From the NCBI GenBank assembly GCA_964383905.1, contig CAYLJO010000121.1, positions 1 through 18,699 on the forward strand: DNA of 18,699 bases, written 5' to 3'. The notes beneath the pieces were generated by a model, which did no database searches, was not told the origin of the DNA, and saw only the letters and a program-made list of their open reading frames with translations. The position numbers were made by a program, and so were the translations under genes. This document shows, one piece after another, positions 1-6,583 of this stretch (its first letter is position 1; every line of letters starts with the position of its first letter). Origin of the DNA: CAYLJO01 sp964383905 (GTDB taxonomy: Bacteria > Acidobacteriota > Blastocatellia > Pyrinomonadales > Pyrinomonadaceae).

Positions 1-2197
1 GGTTGGCCTCGCGCAACTCGGAGATCAAGCGCGCGTTCTCCAGCGTCGAACCGATCTGCGTGGCGACGGCGGACAGCAGGTCAATATCATCCTCGGCCCA
101 GTGTCGCCTGTGGCGGGTCTGGTGTGCGTTGAGCATGCCGCTCACGCGACCCAGATGCATGATGGGGACCACCGCCACACTCTGCAGCCCGCTGCGCTCG
201 ATCAGGTCTTCGACCCCAACGGCGAGCGGGTGTGTGTGAATATCGTCGACGACGAGGGGTTGGCGGTGCGTCATGATCCAATGGGCGGCGGGTGAGCGCT
301 CCTGTATTTCCTGGTCATCGCTGATCGGCGTCACACCGCCGGCACACCATTCGCCATAAACGCTGGCCCGCTCGTCCTCCCCGAAGAGAAGGGCGATACA
401 GCGATCCAGCCCCATCACTTCGCCGAGGCGCTCGACCACGACCTCAACGCCGCGCTTCGGCTCGCTGGCGCGCTGCAGCGCCAGGACGAGGCGATTGACG
501 ACGGCTTCGCGCTCGGCCTGGGCCTGAATCGTCGCGAACAGTCGCGCGTTGGCGATGGTCTCCGCCGCCTGCGCGGCGAATATCTCCAGCAGCCGCACAT
601 CGCGCTCGCGAAAGCCGCCGGGCCGGTTGGCGACGTAAATAAAGCCGATCAACTCGCGCTTGATCAGCATCGGCACGATGAGGACCGAGCGCACGCCGTG
701 GCGCACAAGAAAGTCCTGATTAAAACGGGCGTCACTGCCTGGGTCGTTGGAGAAGAAGGGTTCGCCCGTGCGGTAAAGGAATTCGCTTTCCGCGCTCCGG
801 TAAGTGAATTCGCTCGCGTCCTCTTGTTGATTCAAGTTGAAACGGAAATCACGGATCATCCCCGGCGGCGTGTTGTAGCCGGGGGCTTCGGCGCGCACGA
901 GCTGTTGGCGGCGATCATAGGTGGAGAGCATGCACATCTCGCCGCCGACGAGCTCGGCGATGGCGCGCGTCAGGCGCCCGTAAATCTCCGACGTGTCGTT
1001 CAGCGTGGAGAAGGCGCGGGAGATTTTATAGAGCCCTTCAAGCTCTTCGCTCCGGTGGCGGCTGGCCTCATAAAGCCGCGCGTTCGTCAGGGCGACGGAC
1101 ACCTGCGCGCCCACCGCGCCCAGCAATTTCCGGTCGTCCTCGGTCCACGCGCGGGGATGGCCGTTAACGTGAAGCTCCAGCAAGCCACGGTCGACGCCGC
1201 TGATGACAAGGGATGTCGCCAACACGCCGCACACGCCGAGGCGCGTGTATAAACGTATCAAATCATCCTGCGGAAGTTCTCGGACGTCGCTGACGGCGAC
1301 CGCCGCATCGGATTTGAGCACCCGCTGGGCGTATTCGCTCGAGCGCAAAGGTATCCGGTGACCGCGCAGCGAGGCTATATCAGGGCGCGCACGGAATTCG
1401 TAACCGACCAGCGCGTATTCGTCGTCGCTGTCAAACAACGTGACGTGGCAGCGATCGGCGTTGAGCGCCTGACCCAGCGTATCGACTGTCTCCTGTAGGA
1501 CTGAGGTCGGGTCGAGCGACCTTGAAAGTTGACGCCCGATGCGCCCGGCCAGCTCTTCACGCCGCGCCGCCGCTTCCATCTCGCGTGAGCGTCGCTCGGT
1601 CTGCTCGAGCAGCAGGACCTTTTCAATGGCGATGGCAAGGGGCGGGGCGAGGCGTTCGAGCGCGAGCAGATGATGGCGGCCGTAAGCGTTCGGCGTGCGG
1701 CTCGTCAGGTTGAGGCTGCCGATGGCGCGCTCGGTGGAAAAGAGAGGCACACAGACGGCGGAGCGAAATCCCTTGCTTTGAAGGTCCTCGTAAACATTAA
1801 AGCGATGCTCGGCGCTCAATTCAGGAATGACGACCATTTCGCGCTGGCGCAGGGCGAGCTCCGTGACGGAGCCGCGCATGGCGGCCACCGCCCCGACGGC
1901 CAGCGGCCCGGCGTGCGCGCCGGATAAGGCGAAAACCCGCAGGTGCGCGCCGTCGTCTTCGCAGAGCGCGATGGAGGCGCGGTCGAACGGGATCAAGGCG
2001 TGCATCTGCTCGCTCGCGAGATCGAAGACCTGTTCAATGGTGCGACTGGAGTTAACGGCGGAGACGACACGGTTAACGACTTCGAGCTGCTCGGTCGCTT
2101 CACGCATGTAATTGAAGAGCGCACGCATCTCGGCGCTCGTCAATTCTTCGCGCTCCGGCTCGGCCCTCAAATTCAATTCCGGGTTGCGGTCGCTCAT
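1..2197 (-). CDS. Multi-GAF-domain sensor/signalling protein (3' end beyond window)
   Basis: Reading the minus strand from the ATG at 2195-2197 gives 732 uninterrupted codons that run off the left edge, so the C-terminus is missing. I see four GAF-like modules spaced about 175 residues apart (roughly 50-195, 228-375, 400-553 and 580-724). Each ends in a helix of the type 'A.Q....L.NARL', and each has the central 'RS.L.VP......G.L.L' strand pair (for example RSAVCVPLF near 145 and RSVLIVPML near 503). GAF domains bind small ligands or chromophores and usually feed a histidine kinase, GGDEF or SpoIIE-type output. The visible end, 'ARLISELREAN', is the usual linker before such an output, but no output domain is in the window. 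There is no membrane segment, so it is probably cytoplasmic. An in-frame stop lies about 55 nt upstream of the start, and no strong ribosome site is seen. Confidence 0.85.
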   Translation of the reverse strand, partial: MSDRNPELNLRAEPEREELTSAEMRALFNYMREATEQLEVVNRVVSAVNSSRTIEQVFDLASEQMHALIPFDRASIALCEDDGAHLRVFALSGAHAGPLAVGAVAAMRGSVTELALRQREMVVIPELSAEHRFNVYEDLQSKGFRSAVCVPLFSTERAIGSLNLTSRTPNAYGRHHLLALERLAPPLAIAIEKVLLLEQTERRSREMEAAARREELAGRIGRQLSRSLDPTSVLQETVDTLGQALNADRCHVTLFDSDDEYALVGYEFRARPDIASLRGHRIPLRSSEYAQRVLKSDAAVAVSDVRELPQDDLIRLYTRLGVCGVLATSLVISGVDRGLLELHVNGHPRAWTEDDRKLLGAVGAQVSVALTNARLYEASRHRSEELEGLYKISRAFSTLNDTSEIYGRLTRAIAELVGGEMCMLSTYDRRQQLVRAEAPGYNTPPGMIRDFRFNLNQQEDASEFTYRSAESEFLYRTGEPFFSNDPGSDARFNQDFLVRHGVRSVLIVPMLIKRELIGFIYVANRPGGFRERDVRLLEIFAAQAAETIANARLFATIQAQAEREAVVNRLVLALQRASEPKRGVEVVVERLGEVMGLDRCIALLFGEDERASVYGEWCAGGVTPISDDQEIQERSPAAHWIMTHRQPLVVDDIHTHPLAVGVEDLIERSGLQSVAVVPIMHLGRVSGMLNAHQTRHRRHWAEDDIDLLSAVATQIGSTLENARLISELREAN

Positions 2198-2510
2198 AAG
2201 AAACGTGGGTTCGTGAGAGGCGGTGAACAAATCAACGGTGCAGAGATTCCATCAAATTGAGTGCCAGGTTAGAGGCAATTAACCACAGAGGGCACAGAGG
2301 AACACAGAGGAATTAAATAGGGATTATTCATGAATTATCTTTCCTCCGTGTCCCCTGTGGTAAATGCTCGTTCACTGACAGACTCGACTGATAGCCTCTT
2401 ACCTGAACTTCTTACCGAAGTAGCGTTAAGAAGCCACCCGCTATCATACGCCATTTGTTAACCTTTCAATAACAAATTTGTCGCTCCTGTTCAAAAAATT
2501 AGCGGTTATT
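2198..2510. other. Intergenic region between der and the GAF protein
   Basis: No gene is supported here. The stretch holds the fold-back repeat at 2265-2405, a further small hairpin (CTTCTTA/TAAGAAG, 2408-2433), and AT-rich sequence just after the der stop with a run of six Ts on the minus strand. I see no convincing promoter for the GAF gene. Confidence 0.6.
2265..2405. repeat. Nested fold-back element with CACAGAGG repeat
   Basis: The inner arms are the imperfect tandem ACAGAGG/CACAGAGG unit at 2279-2314 and its inverted counterpart at 2338-2364 (ACCACAGAGGGCACAGAGGA against ACCACAGGGGACACGGAGGA, 3 mismatches in 20). The outer arms are CAGGTTAGAGGC (2265-2276) and the complement of GCCTCTTACCTG (2394-2405), 11 of 12 matching. 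The whole can fold into one long hairpin. Similar CACAGAGG repeats are common between genes of Acidobacteria and other environmental bacteria (from memory). Weaker copies lie at 3991-4025 and near 9371-9418. Confidence 0.7.
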
Positions 2511-3920
2511 TTATGAAGTGGCGCGGGCGCGGCGGTGGCGCTCGACGAGGCGGAGTGGGGTGGCAAAGAAATCGAACTCTTCGCGGAGTCGATTGAGCAG
2601 GTAACGCTGGTAAGAGAAATGCAGGCCGGGCTTGCCGCCCGCCGTAAAGAGGACAAAGGTGGGGGGGCGCACGCCGACCTGAGTCATATACTGAACGTGG
2701 AGGCGCGAGACGCCGCCTTTGACGGGTGCGGGCGCGTTGCCGCCGCGGGGCTGTGAGACGGCGTGCTCGAAAAAGGCATTCAACTGCGAGGTCGGAATAC
2801 GACGGTTGCGGGCCTCGTTGGCGCGCAGGGCGAGCGGCAGTATTTTTTCCACGCGCTGACCGATGAGGGCGGAGATGGTCACGACCGGGGCCCACTCTAA
2901 GAACTTCATCTTGTCGCGCAGGCTGCGCTCGAAGGCGGCGGCGGTGCAGGTCTCTTTATTCGCCAAGGCATCCCACTTATTCACAGCGATGATGATTGAG
3001 CAGCCCGCATCGTGGGCGTAGCCAGCGATGTTGGCGTCAAGGGCGGCGACCCCTTCGACGGCATCAACGACGACAACGGCGACGTCGGCGCGCTCCAGGC
3101 TGCGGCGGGCCATCATCACCGAAAGCTTTTCCGTCATCTCGTCCGTTCTGCCTTTACGCCTGATCCCCGCGGTGTCAATGATGCGGAATGTTTGGCCCGA
3201 ATCTTCGAGCACGGTATCGATGGCGTCGCGGGTGGTGCCGGCGATGGGCGAGACGATGACGCGCTCCTCGCCCAGAAGGCGATTGAGCAGAGATGATTTC
3301 CCGACGTTCGGGCGCCCGACAATCGCCAGCCGTATCTCGCCCAACTGGCCCACTGTTTCCTCCGCAGGCTCGGCGAGCGGTTTGAACCCGGCGACGAGCG
3401 CATCGAGCAGTTCGCCGACACCGTTGCCCTGCTCTGCTGAGACGGGAAAGACCTCATCGAATCCGAACCGGTAGAACTCTCCGGCGTCCGCATCAAGGCT
3501 GATGGCATCGGCCTTGTTGGCGGCGACGAGGATGCGTTTGCCGGTCGAGCGCAAAAGCCGCGCCAGCTCTTCGTCGAGGGGCGTGGCGCCGCGCCGCGCA
3601 TCGACCACCCAGACGAGCGCTTCGGCCTCATCGATGGCGGCGGAAGCCTGCTTCAGGATGTTGGCCGGGATGACGGCATCCTCATCGGGGACGATGCCGC
3701 CGGTGTCGACAACGGAGAATCGCCGGCCGGCCCATTCGGCCTCACCGTAGATGCGGTCGCGGGTGATCCCGGGCTCGTCACCGACGATTGACCGGCGCTC
3801 GCCGACGAGTCGATTAAAGAGGGTTGATTTCCCGACGTTGGGGCGTCCGACAATTGTGACTAGCGGCGCGGCACGTTTTCTAGTGTCTTCAGTTTGGGTG
3901 GCCATCTCGGTGCTGTTCAT
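2511..3920 (-). CDS. der: Ribosome-associated GTPase Der (EngA)
   Basis: This is a double-GTPase-domain protein of 469 residues that acts in 50S ribosome assembly. GTPase domain 1 has G1 GRPNVGKST (25-33), G3 DTGG (72-75), G4 NKAD (135-138) and G5 SAE (161-163). Domain 2 has GRPNVGKSS (202-210), DTAG (249-252) and NKWD (314-317). The C-terminal KH-like domain ends in the usual 'NRLREEF.F..TPLRL' region. Length is normal for the family (about 430-490). The start could be Met1 (3918-3920) or Met6 (3903-3905); nothing in the family requires the first five residues. It is transcribed alone from the promoter at 3939-3968 and diverges from the broken yraN. All GTPase motifs are intact. Confidence 0.97.
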   Translation of the reverse strand: MNSTEMATQTEDTRKRAAPLVTIVGRPNVGKSTLFNRLVGERRSIVGDEPGITRDRIYGEAEWAGRRFSVVDTGGIVPDEDAVIPANILKQASAAIDEAEALVWVVDARRGATPLDEELARLLRSTGKRILVAANKADAISLDADAGEFYRFGFDEVFPVSAEQGNGVGELLDALVAGFKPLAEPAEETVGQLGEIRLAIVGRPNVGKSSLLNRLLGEERVIVSPIAGTTRDAIDTVLEDSGQTFRIIDTAGIRRKGRTDEMTEKLSVMMARRSLERADVAVVVVDAVEGVAALDANIAGYAHDAGCSIIIAVNKWDALANKETCTAAAFERSLRDKMKFLEWAPVVTISALIGQRVEKILPLALRANEARNRRIPTSQLNAFFEHAVSQPRGGNAPAPVKGGVSRLHVQYMTQVGVRPPTFVLFTAGGKPGLHFSYQRYLLNRLREEFDFFATPLRLVERHRRARATS

Positions 3921-3938
3921 ACTCGATTATCCAAGCGG

Positions 3939-3968
3939 ATTATATGATAGGACTGATCAAAGTGTCAG
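3939..3968 (-). promoter_or_regulatory. Sigma70-type promoter of der
   Basis: On the minus strand, CTGACA (3963-3968) and TATAAT (3939-3944) are separated by 18 nt. The -10 box lies 18 nt before the der start codon, so the 5' UTR would be very short if this is the only promoter. Confidence 0.6.
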
Positions 3969-3990
3969 TTGAGTGTGTGGTGAAGGGTTA

Positions 3991-4025
3991 TTTACCATAG
4001 AGGGCACAGAGGAAAACGGAGGAAT
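3991..4025 (+). repeat. Degenerate CACAGAGG-type intergenic repeat
   Basis: ACCATAGAGGGCACAGAGGA matches the repeat at 2281-2300 in all but two positions and continues AAACGGAGGAAT. It sits between the divergent der and yraN genes. A short direct repeat GGTGAAGGG(T/C)TAT flanks it (3980-3992 and 4050-4062). Confidence 0.6.
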
Positions 4026-4106
4026 CAAGTAAGGTTGTGAGCGGTCGAGGTGAAGGGCTATAGTTAATCAACGTGCAACTCGTTAGATGGGAGAGAGGGT
4101 AATCGG

Positions 4107-4736
4107 ATGCGATGGCCCAGCTTCATGCTGAAGATACGAGGAAAGAATGTAGCCGGGGTGGCGGGCGGCGAGGGACCGGATGAGGTGACGGCGCCGCATC
4201 TCGCGCTCGGACGGCGGGGCGAGGGGTGGGCCGCCGAGTATCTGGAACGCATCGGTTATCAACTCGTCGCCGCCAACTTCACGCTGCCGGTCGGGCGAAA
4301 CCTGCGCGGTGCGATGGTCAACGCCTAAGTGAATAGCCAAAAGCTATTGAGGGCGTGAGACCGGATGAGGGGCTAACTTCACGCTGCCGGTCTATGCAAA
4401 ATGCTTTGGCTATTCACTTAGATAGATCTGATCGCGTACGAGGACGTGACGCTGTGCTTCATCGAAGTCAAGACGCGCCCTTCGGACAGCTTCGCCGCGC
4501 CGGAAACCAACGTCGACCTACGCAAGCAGCGGCAGGTCGCCCGTGCGGCGCGTGTTTATCGCCGGATGTTTGATCTTGAGAGTGCGCCGTATCGTTATGA
4601 CGTGGTGAGCATCGTCCTGCCGCCCGCGGAAGGTGATGAAGAGGCTTACCCGAGCCGGCTGGATGTGCTGCGGAGCTTTTGGACGGACGAGAAATTTCGG
4701 AAGCGCCGCTGGTCGGACACGTCATTCGATTATTAA
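4107..4736 (+). pseudogene. yraN: YraN/UPF0102 endonuclease-like gene interrupted by a fold-back insert
   Basis: The first part (from ATG 4107, preceded by a GGGAGAGAGGGT ribosome site) encodes the UPF0102 N-terminus with LGRRGE, followed by AAEYLERIGYQLVAANF, up to GRNLRGAMVNA. A TAA at 4326-4328 then stops it. The second part resumes in the same frame at ATA GAT CTG (4422-4430) as IDLIAYED..LCFIEVKTRP, the PD-(D/E)xK-like core of the family, and ends at TAA 4734-4736. The ~93 extra nt contain four in-frame stops (4326, 4353 region, 4371 region, 4419). Removing the insert down to one copy of TA would still leave a TAG where the family has Glu (the E of EIDL). The catalytic core therefore cannot be made with the N-terminus unless ribosomes bypass the insert. 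Function of the family is not well established. Confidence 0.85.
4325..4421. mobile_element. MITE-like inverted-repeat insert in yraN
   Basis: The ends are near-perfect inverted repeats: CTAAGTGAATAGCCAAAAGC (4325-4344) against GCTTTGGCTATTCACTTAG (4403-4421), one base indel. If the element proper is AGTGAATAGCC...GGCTATTCACT (4328-4418), it is flanked by TA on both sides, as expected for IS630/Tc1-type insertion. The interior carries two pieces of the host gene: 12 nt (4359-4370, identical to 4174-4185) and 18 nt AACTTCACGCTGCCGGTC (4375-4392, identical to 4275-4292). No transposase is encoded. Confidence 0.65.
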
Positions 4737-4824
4737 TGCCGGAAAGCTTGAGCCTTTACTCTCGTCCAGGTGCCCGAAATAATTTTATTTCGTCGGGATT
4801 CGTCCGTTTTCGTCGCCCTGGAGG

Positions 4825-4842
4825 AAACGGGCGACACCCAAT
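4825..4842 (+). repeat. 18-nt intergenic repeat, copy 1
   Basis: AAACGGGCGACACCCAAT recurs with one mismatch at 9412-9429. Both copies lie between convergent genes. Confidence 0.5.
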
Positions 4843-4850
4843 GGCCTTCT

Positions 4851-4883
4851 GCTAAAAGTGGCGTTGATGGAGGGATCAACGCC
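4851..4883 (-). terminator. Probable intrinsic terminator of the 4953-6182 gene
   Basis: GGCGTTGAT (4860-4868) pairs with ATCAACGCC (4875-4883) across a 6-nt loop. On the minus strand the stem is followed by ACTTTT. It lies about 70 nt past the stop of the minus-strand gene. The T-run is short, so efficiency is uncertain. Confidence 0.5.
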
Positions 4884-4952
4884 GCCTCTATGATTATAGC
4901 AGGTGCGCCGGAATTATTATGCATGGCAAAATCCGGGCGGTCACTTATCTTC

Positions 4953-6182
4953 CTACCGAGCATTGGCGGTCTCGATTATTCTCTCGATGAGATCCCTGAC
5001 TCTCCTGTCATTCTCTTTTTCCATGATACGCTTGAGAATGGGTTCGGCGAATCGCCCGTATTTCCCGAAAAACTCGGCCGCTTTCGCCCGGCTGTCTATC
5101 CGCGTATCTTCCGTACTCACCACCTGCCGCCGTATTGTTTGCTCCATCTCCGGCGTGATGATCTCCACCCGGCCGACAAGGACTCGCGCCAGCTCAGCCG
5201 GCTGAGGATCAATCGTGATCGGCAGAAGTTCATCGGTCACCCTGCGCGGGAGCACATAAAAGAGGCGCATCCCCTCTTCGAACCAGGTGTCGCGCCAGGT
5301 CCTGATCATAGCCCTGGCCTCCTTTTGATAAAGACCTTCCATAATGAGGGTCTGCTCCAGCTCCGATTCAAGAGATTCGAGTGACTGTCCGAGGGGGGGC
5401 CTCTCTATCGTCGCACTCCCACTGAGGCTACTGTAGACGCTAAAGGCAATCTTCCCACCCCGATTCTCAAAGAGGATCAGCCGCGAGATGCCTTCCAGGC
5501 CGGTGTTCGTGATGACAACTCGATCGCCCTCGGATTTGACGGAGAGCGGCGGGCGGAACGTGCCGACGCCGCGGTAGAAGAGGAATTTCTCGTACTCATC
5601 AGCTTTGCCAACCCCGCAAACATGGACAGGCGCGGCGTCGGTTTCACGCGCCGGGTAATAGTGGCTCTCTTTCGCTTCTACGGGAAGGGCGACCTGCGCT
5701 CCCGGCTGGACTCGGAACCTGCCCCAGTCGATGCCGTTGGAGACTGAACGGGCGTGTGGGTACCATTCCGTGATCAGGCCCTTCGGGAAATCGACCTTGA
5801 CGGAAACGGTTGCTTCACGGTCGGCGTAGAAGTAGATGACGGGGGTCTCCATGCGGATGAGGCCCTTCAAATCAGCCTTGCCTATCGGATATCGCAAACC
5901 GCTCCCCAGCCCCTGCATGTTATAGACAAAGCCCGGCAACTCGCCGGGGGCGGTCAGCGGCCTCCACTCAAGGGCAAGTCCATCGCTCCCGGTAATTGAA
6001 GTGAGCGTCCCCCATTCATGAACGATCAAGCGATCTTGGGAGAGGACTGGCCCCTGGGCCACGGGATGCCGCTTCAGATTGTGATCGGCGATCACCTTTA
6101 ATCCGGCGGTCATTCCGAGCACAAAAGTCTCGATGAAGACCAACCCATACAGTCTGTATCTCTTAAAATTCTGATTGAACAT
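4953..6182 (-). CDS. Exported or membrane-anchored protein of unknown function
   Basis: 409 residues from ATG 6180-6182, preceded by AGGGGTGA at good spacing. Residues about 10-31 (YGLVFIETFVLGMTAGLKVI) are one hydrophobic segment, so the rest probably lies outside the cytoplasm. The body starts with the motif VHEWGTLTS, then METPVIYFYADRE and a beta-rich stretch (VSVKVDFPKGLITEWYPHA). The last ~60 residues are helical and charged (AAEFFGKYGRFAEPILKR) and resemble a single HEAT-like repeat pair. I have a vague memory of 'HEWGT' proteins as conserved hypotheticals in Acidobacteria and Planctomycetes, but know no function. It stands alone, ending toward yraN with a candidate terminator at 4851-4883. 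Confidence 0.8.
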   Translation of the reverse strand: MFNQNFKRYRLYGLVFIETFVLGMTAGLKVIADHNLKRHPVAQGPVLSQDRLIVHEWGTLTSITGSDGLALEWRPLTAPGELPGFVYNMQGLGSGLRYPIGKADLKGLIRMETPVIYFYADREATVSVKVDFPKGLITEWYPHARSVSNGIDWGRFRVQPGAQVALPVEAKESHYYPARETDAAPVHVCGVGKADEYEKFLFYRGVGTFRPPLSVKSEGDRVVITNTGLEGISRLILFENRGGKIAFSVYSSLSGSATIERPPLGQSLESLESELEQTLIMEGLYQKEARAMIRTWRDTWFEEGMRLFYVLPRRVTDELLPITIDPQPAELARVLVGRVEIITPEMEQTIRRQVVSTEDTRIDSRAKAAEFFGKYGRFAEPILKRIMEKENDRRVRDLIERIIETANAR

Positions 6183-6269
6183 ACGGTCACCCCTGTATTG
6201 TGATCTCGCCGTCTGATCTCCGCCGTCTCATTCAAACCAGGCAGACGTCTTCCGAGACGACCCCTGAGA

Positions 6270-6283
6270 GGCTTGTACAAGCC
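6270..6283. promoter_or_regulatory. 14-bp perfect palindrome between divergent genes
   Basis: GGCTTGTACAAGCC lies between the start of the minus-strand exported protein (6182) and the promoter of the permease (6417). It could be an operator or an RNA hairpin; position is the only support. Confidence 0.3.
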
Positions 6284-6416
6284 GGCGATCTGAAGAGACG
6301 GGTCATCGGGTCGCACGCGCTTCAACCGCGGCTGAGCGTAAATCGGCGATCAGCTATTAGACGCCGGAGGCCTCGGTTTTCTTCCCTTATGATCTCAGTA
6401 TTGGTAAGCCTTCCTA

Positions 6417-6453
6417 TTGACGCACGATAGGTTGAGCTGTATACTCATCTCCT
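6417..6453 (+). promoter_or_regulatory. Promoter and candidate PadR operator of ADOP 1
   Basis: TTGACG (6417-6422), 17 nt, TATACT (6440-6445) is a strong sigma70-type promoter. The -10 box is flanked by an inverted pair, CGATAGG (6424-6430) and CCTATCG (6451-6457). The arrangement is repeated in front of the second permease at 11329-11365, which supports a shared regulator. Members of the PadR family commonly control ADOP genes; assignment of the site to PadR is inference. Confidence 0.65.
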
Positions 6454-6476
6454 ATCGCGTGTCGAGAGGAAAAGGT

Positions 6477-6570
6477 ATGATAAGGACAGAAGAAAGCTGA
6501 TCTTCGACAAGGCACGCTCGGACTCCTGGTCCTCTGGCCTGCTCCGGTCGGGCCAGTTAGACGGATGAAC
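6477..6570 (+). pseudogene. Relic of a padR 5' end in the ADOP 1 leader
   Basis: From 6484 one frame reads GQKKADLRQGTLGLLVLWPA. This is recognisable as the start of ADOP-associated PadR regulators (usual form '..LLQGTLDLLVL..'). The nearby ATG (6477-6479, with AGGAAAAGG before it) is out of that frame and yields only MIRTEES before a stop. The rest of padR is missing: after about 20 residues the sequence passes into a stretch (6531-6570) that is nearly identical to the leader of the second permease. This explains the otherwise long 5' leader of ADOP 1. Confidence 0.55.
6534..6556 (+). promoter_or_regulatory. Conserved leader hairpin of ADOP 1
   Basis: CTGGCC (6534-6539) pairs with GGCCAG (6551-6556). 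The matching hairpin in the other leader (11234-11256, minus) has CTGGCC/GGTCAG, where the one stem change keeps pairing as G-U. It lies 15-28 nt upstream of the permease start and could affect its translation. Confidence 0.35.
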
Positions 6571-6583
6571 AGAAGGTGCGGTG

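Noticed and set aside
698..1252. 184-codon plus-strand open frame
   Set aside because: It lies antisense to the continuous GAF protein; high GC makes long shadow frames. Its translation has no family pattern.
2279..2364. CRISPR-like array from the repeated ACAGAGG units
   Set aside because: Units are 8-10 nt without unique spacers of constant length, and arranged as an inverted pair; no cas genes are present.
4770..5384. 204-codon plus-strand open frame
   Set aside because: Most of it is antisense to the exported protein at 4953-6182, which has the better ribosome site and sequence pattern; the part in the intergenic region crosses hairpins.
6477..6500. Leader peptide MIRTEES as a regulatory upstream ORF
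   Set aside because: It has a fair ribosome site but no repeated codons or attenuator; the overlapping padR relic in another frame explains the sequence better.
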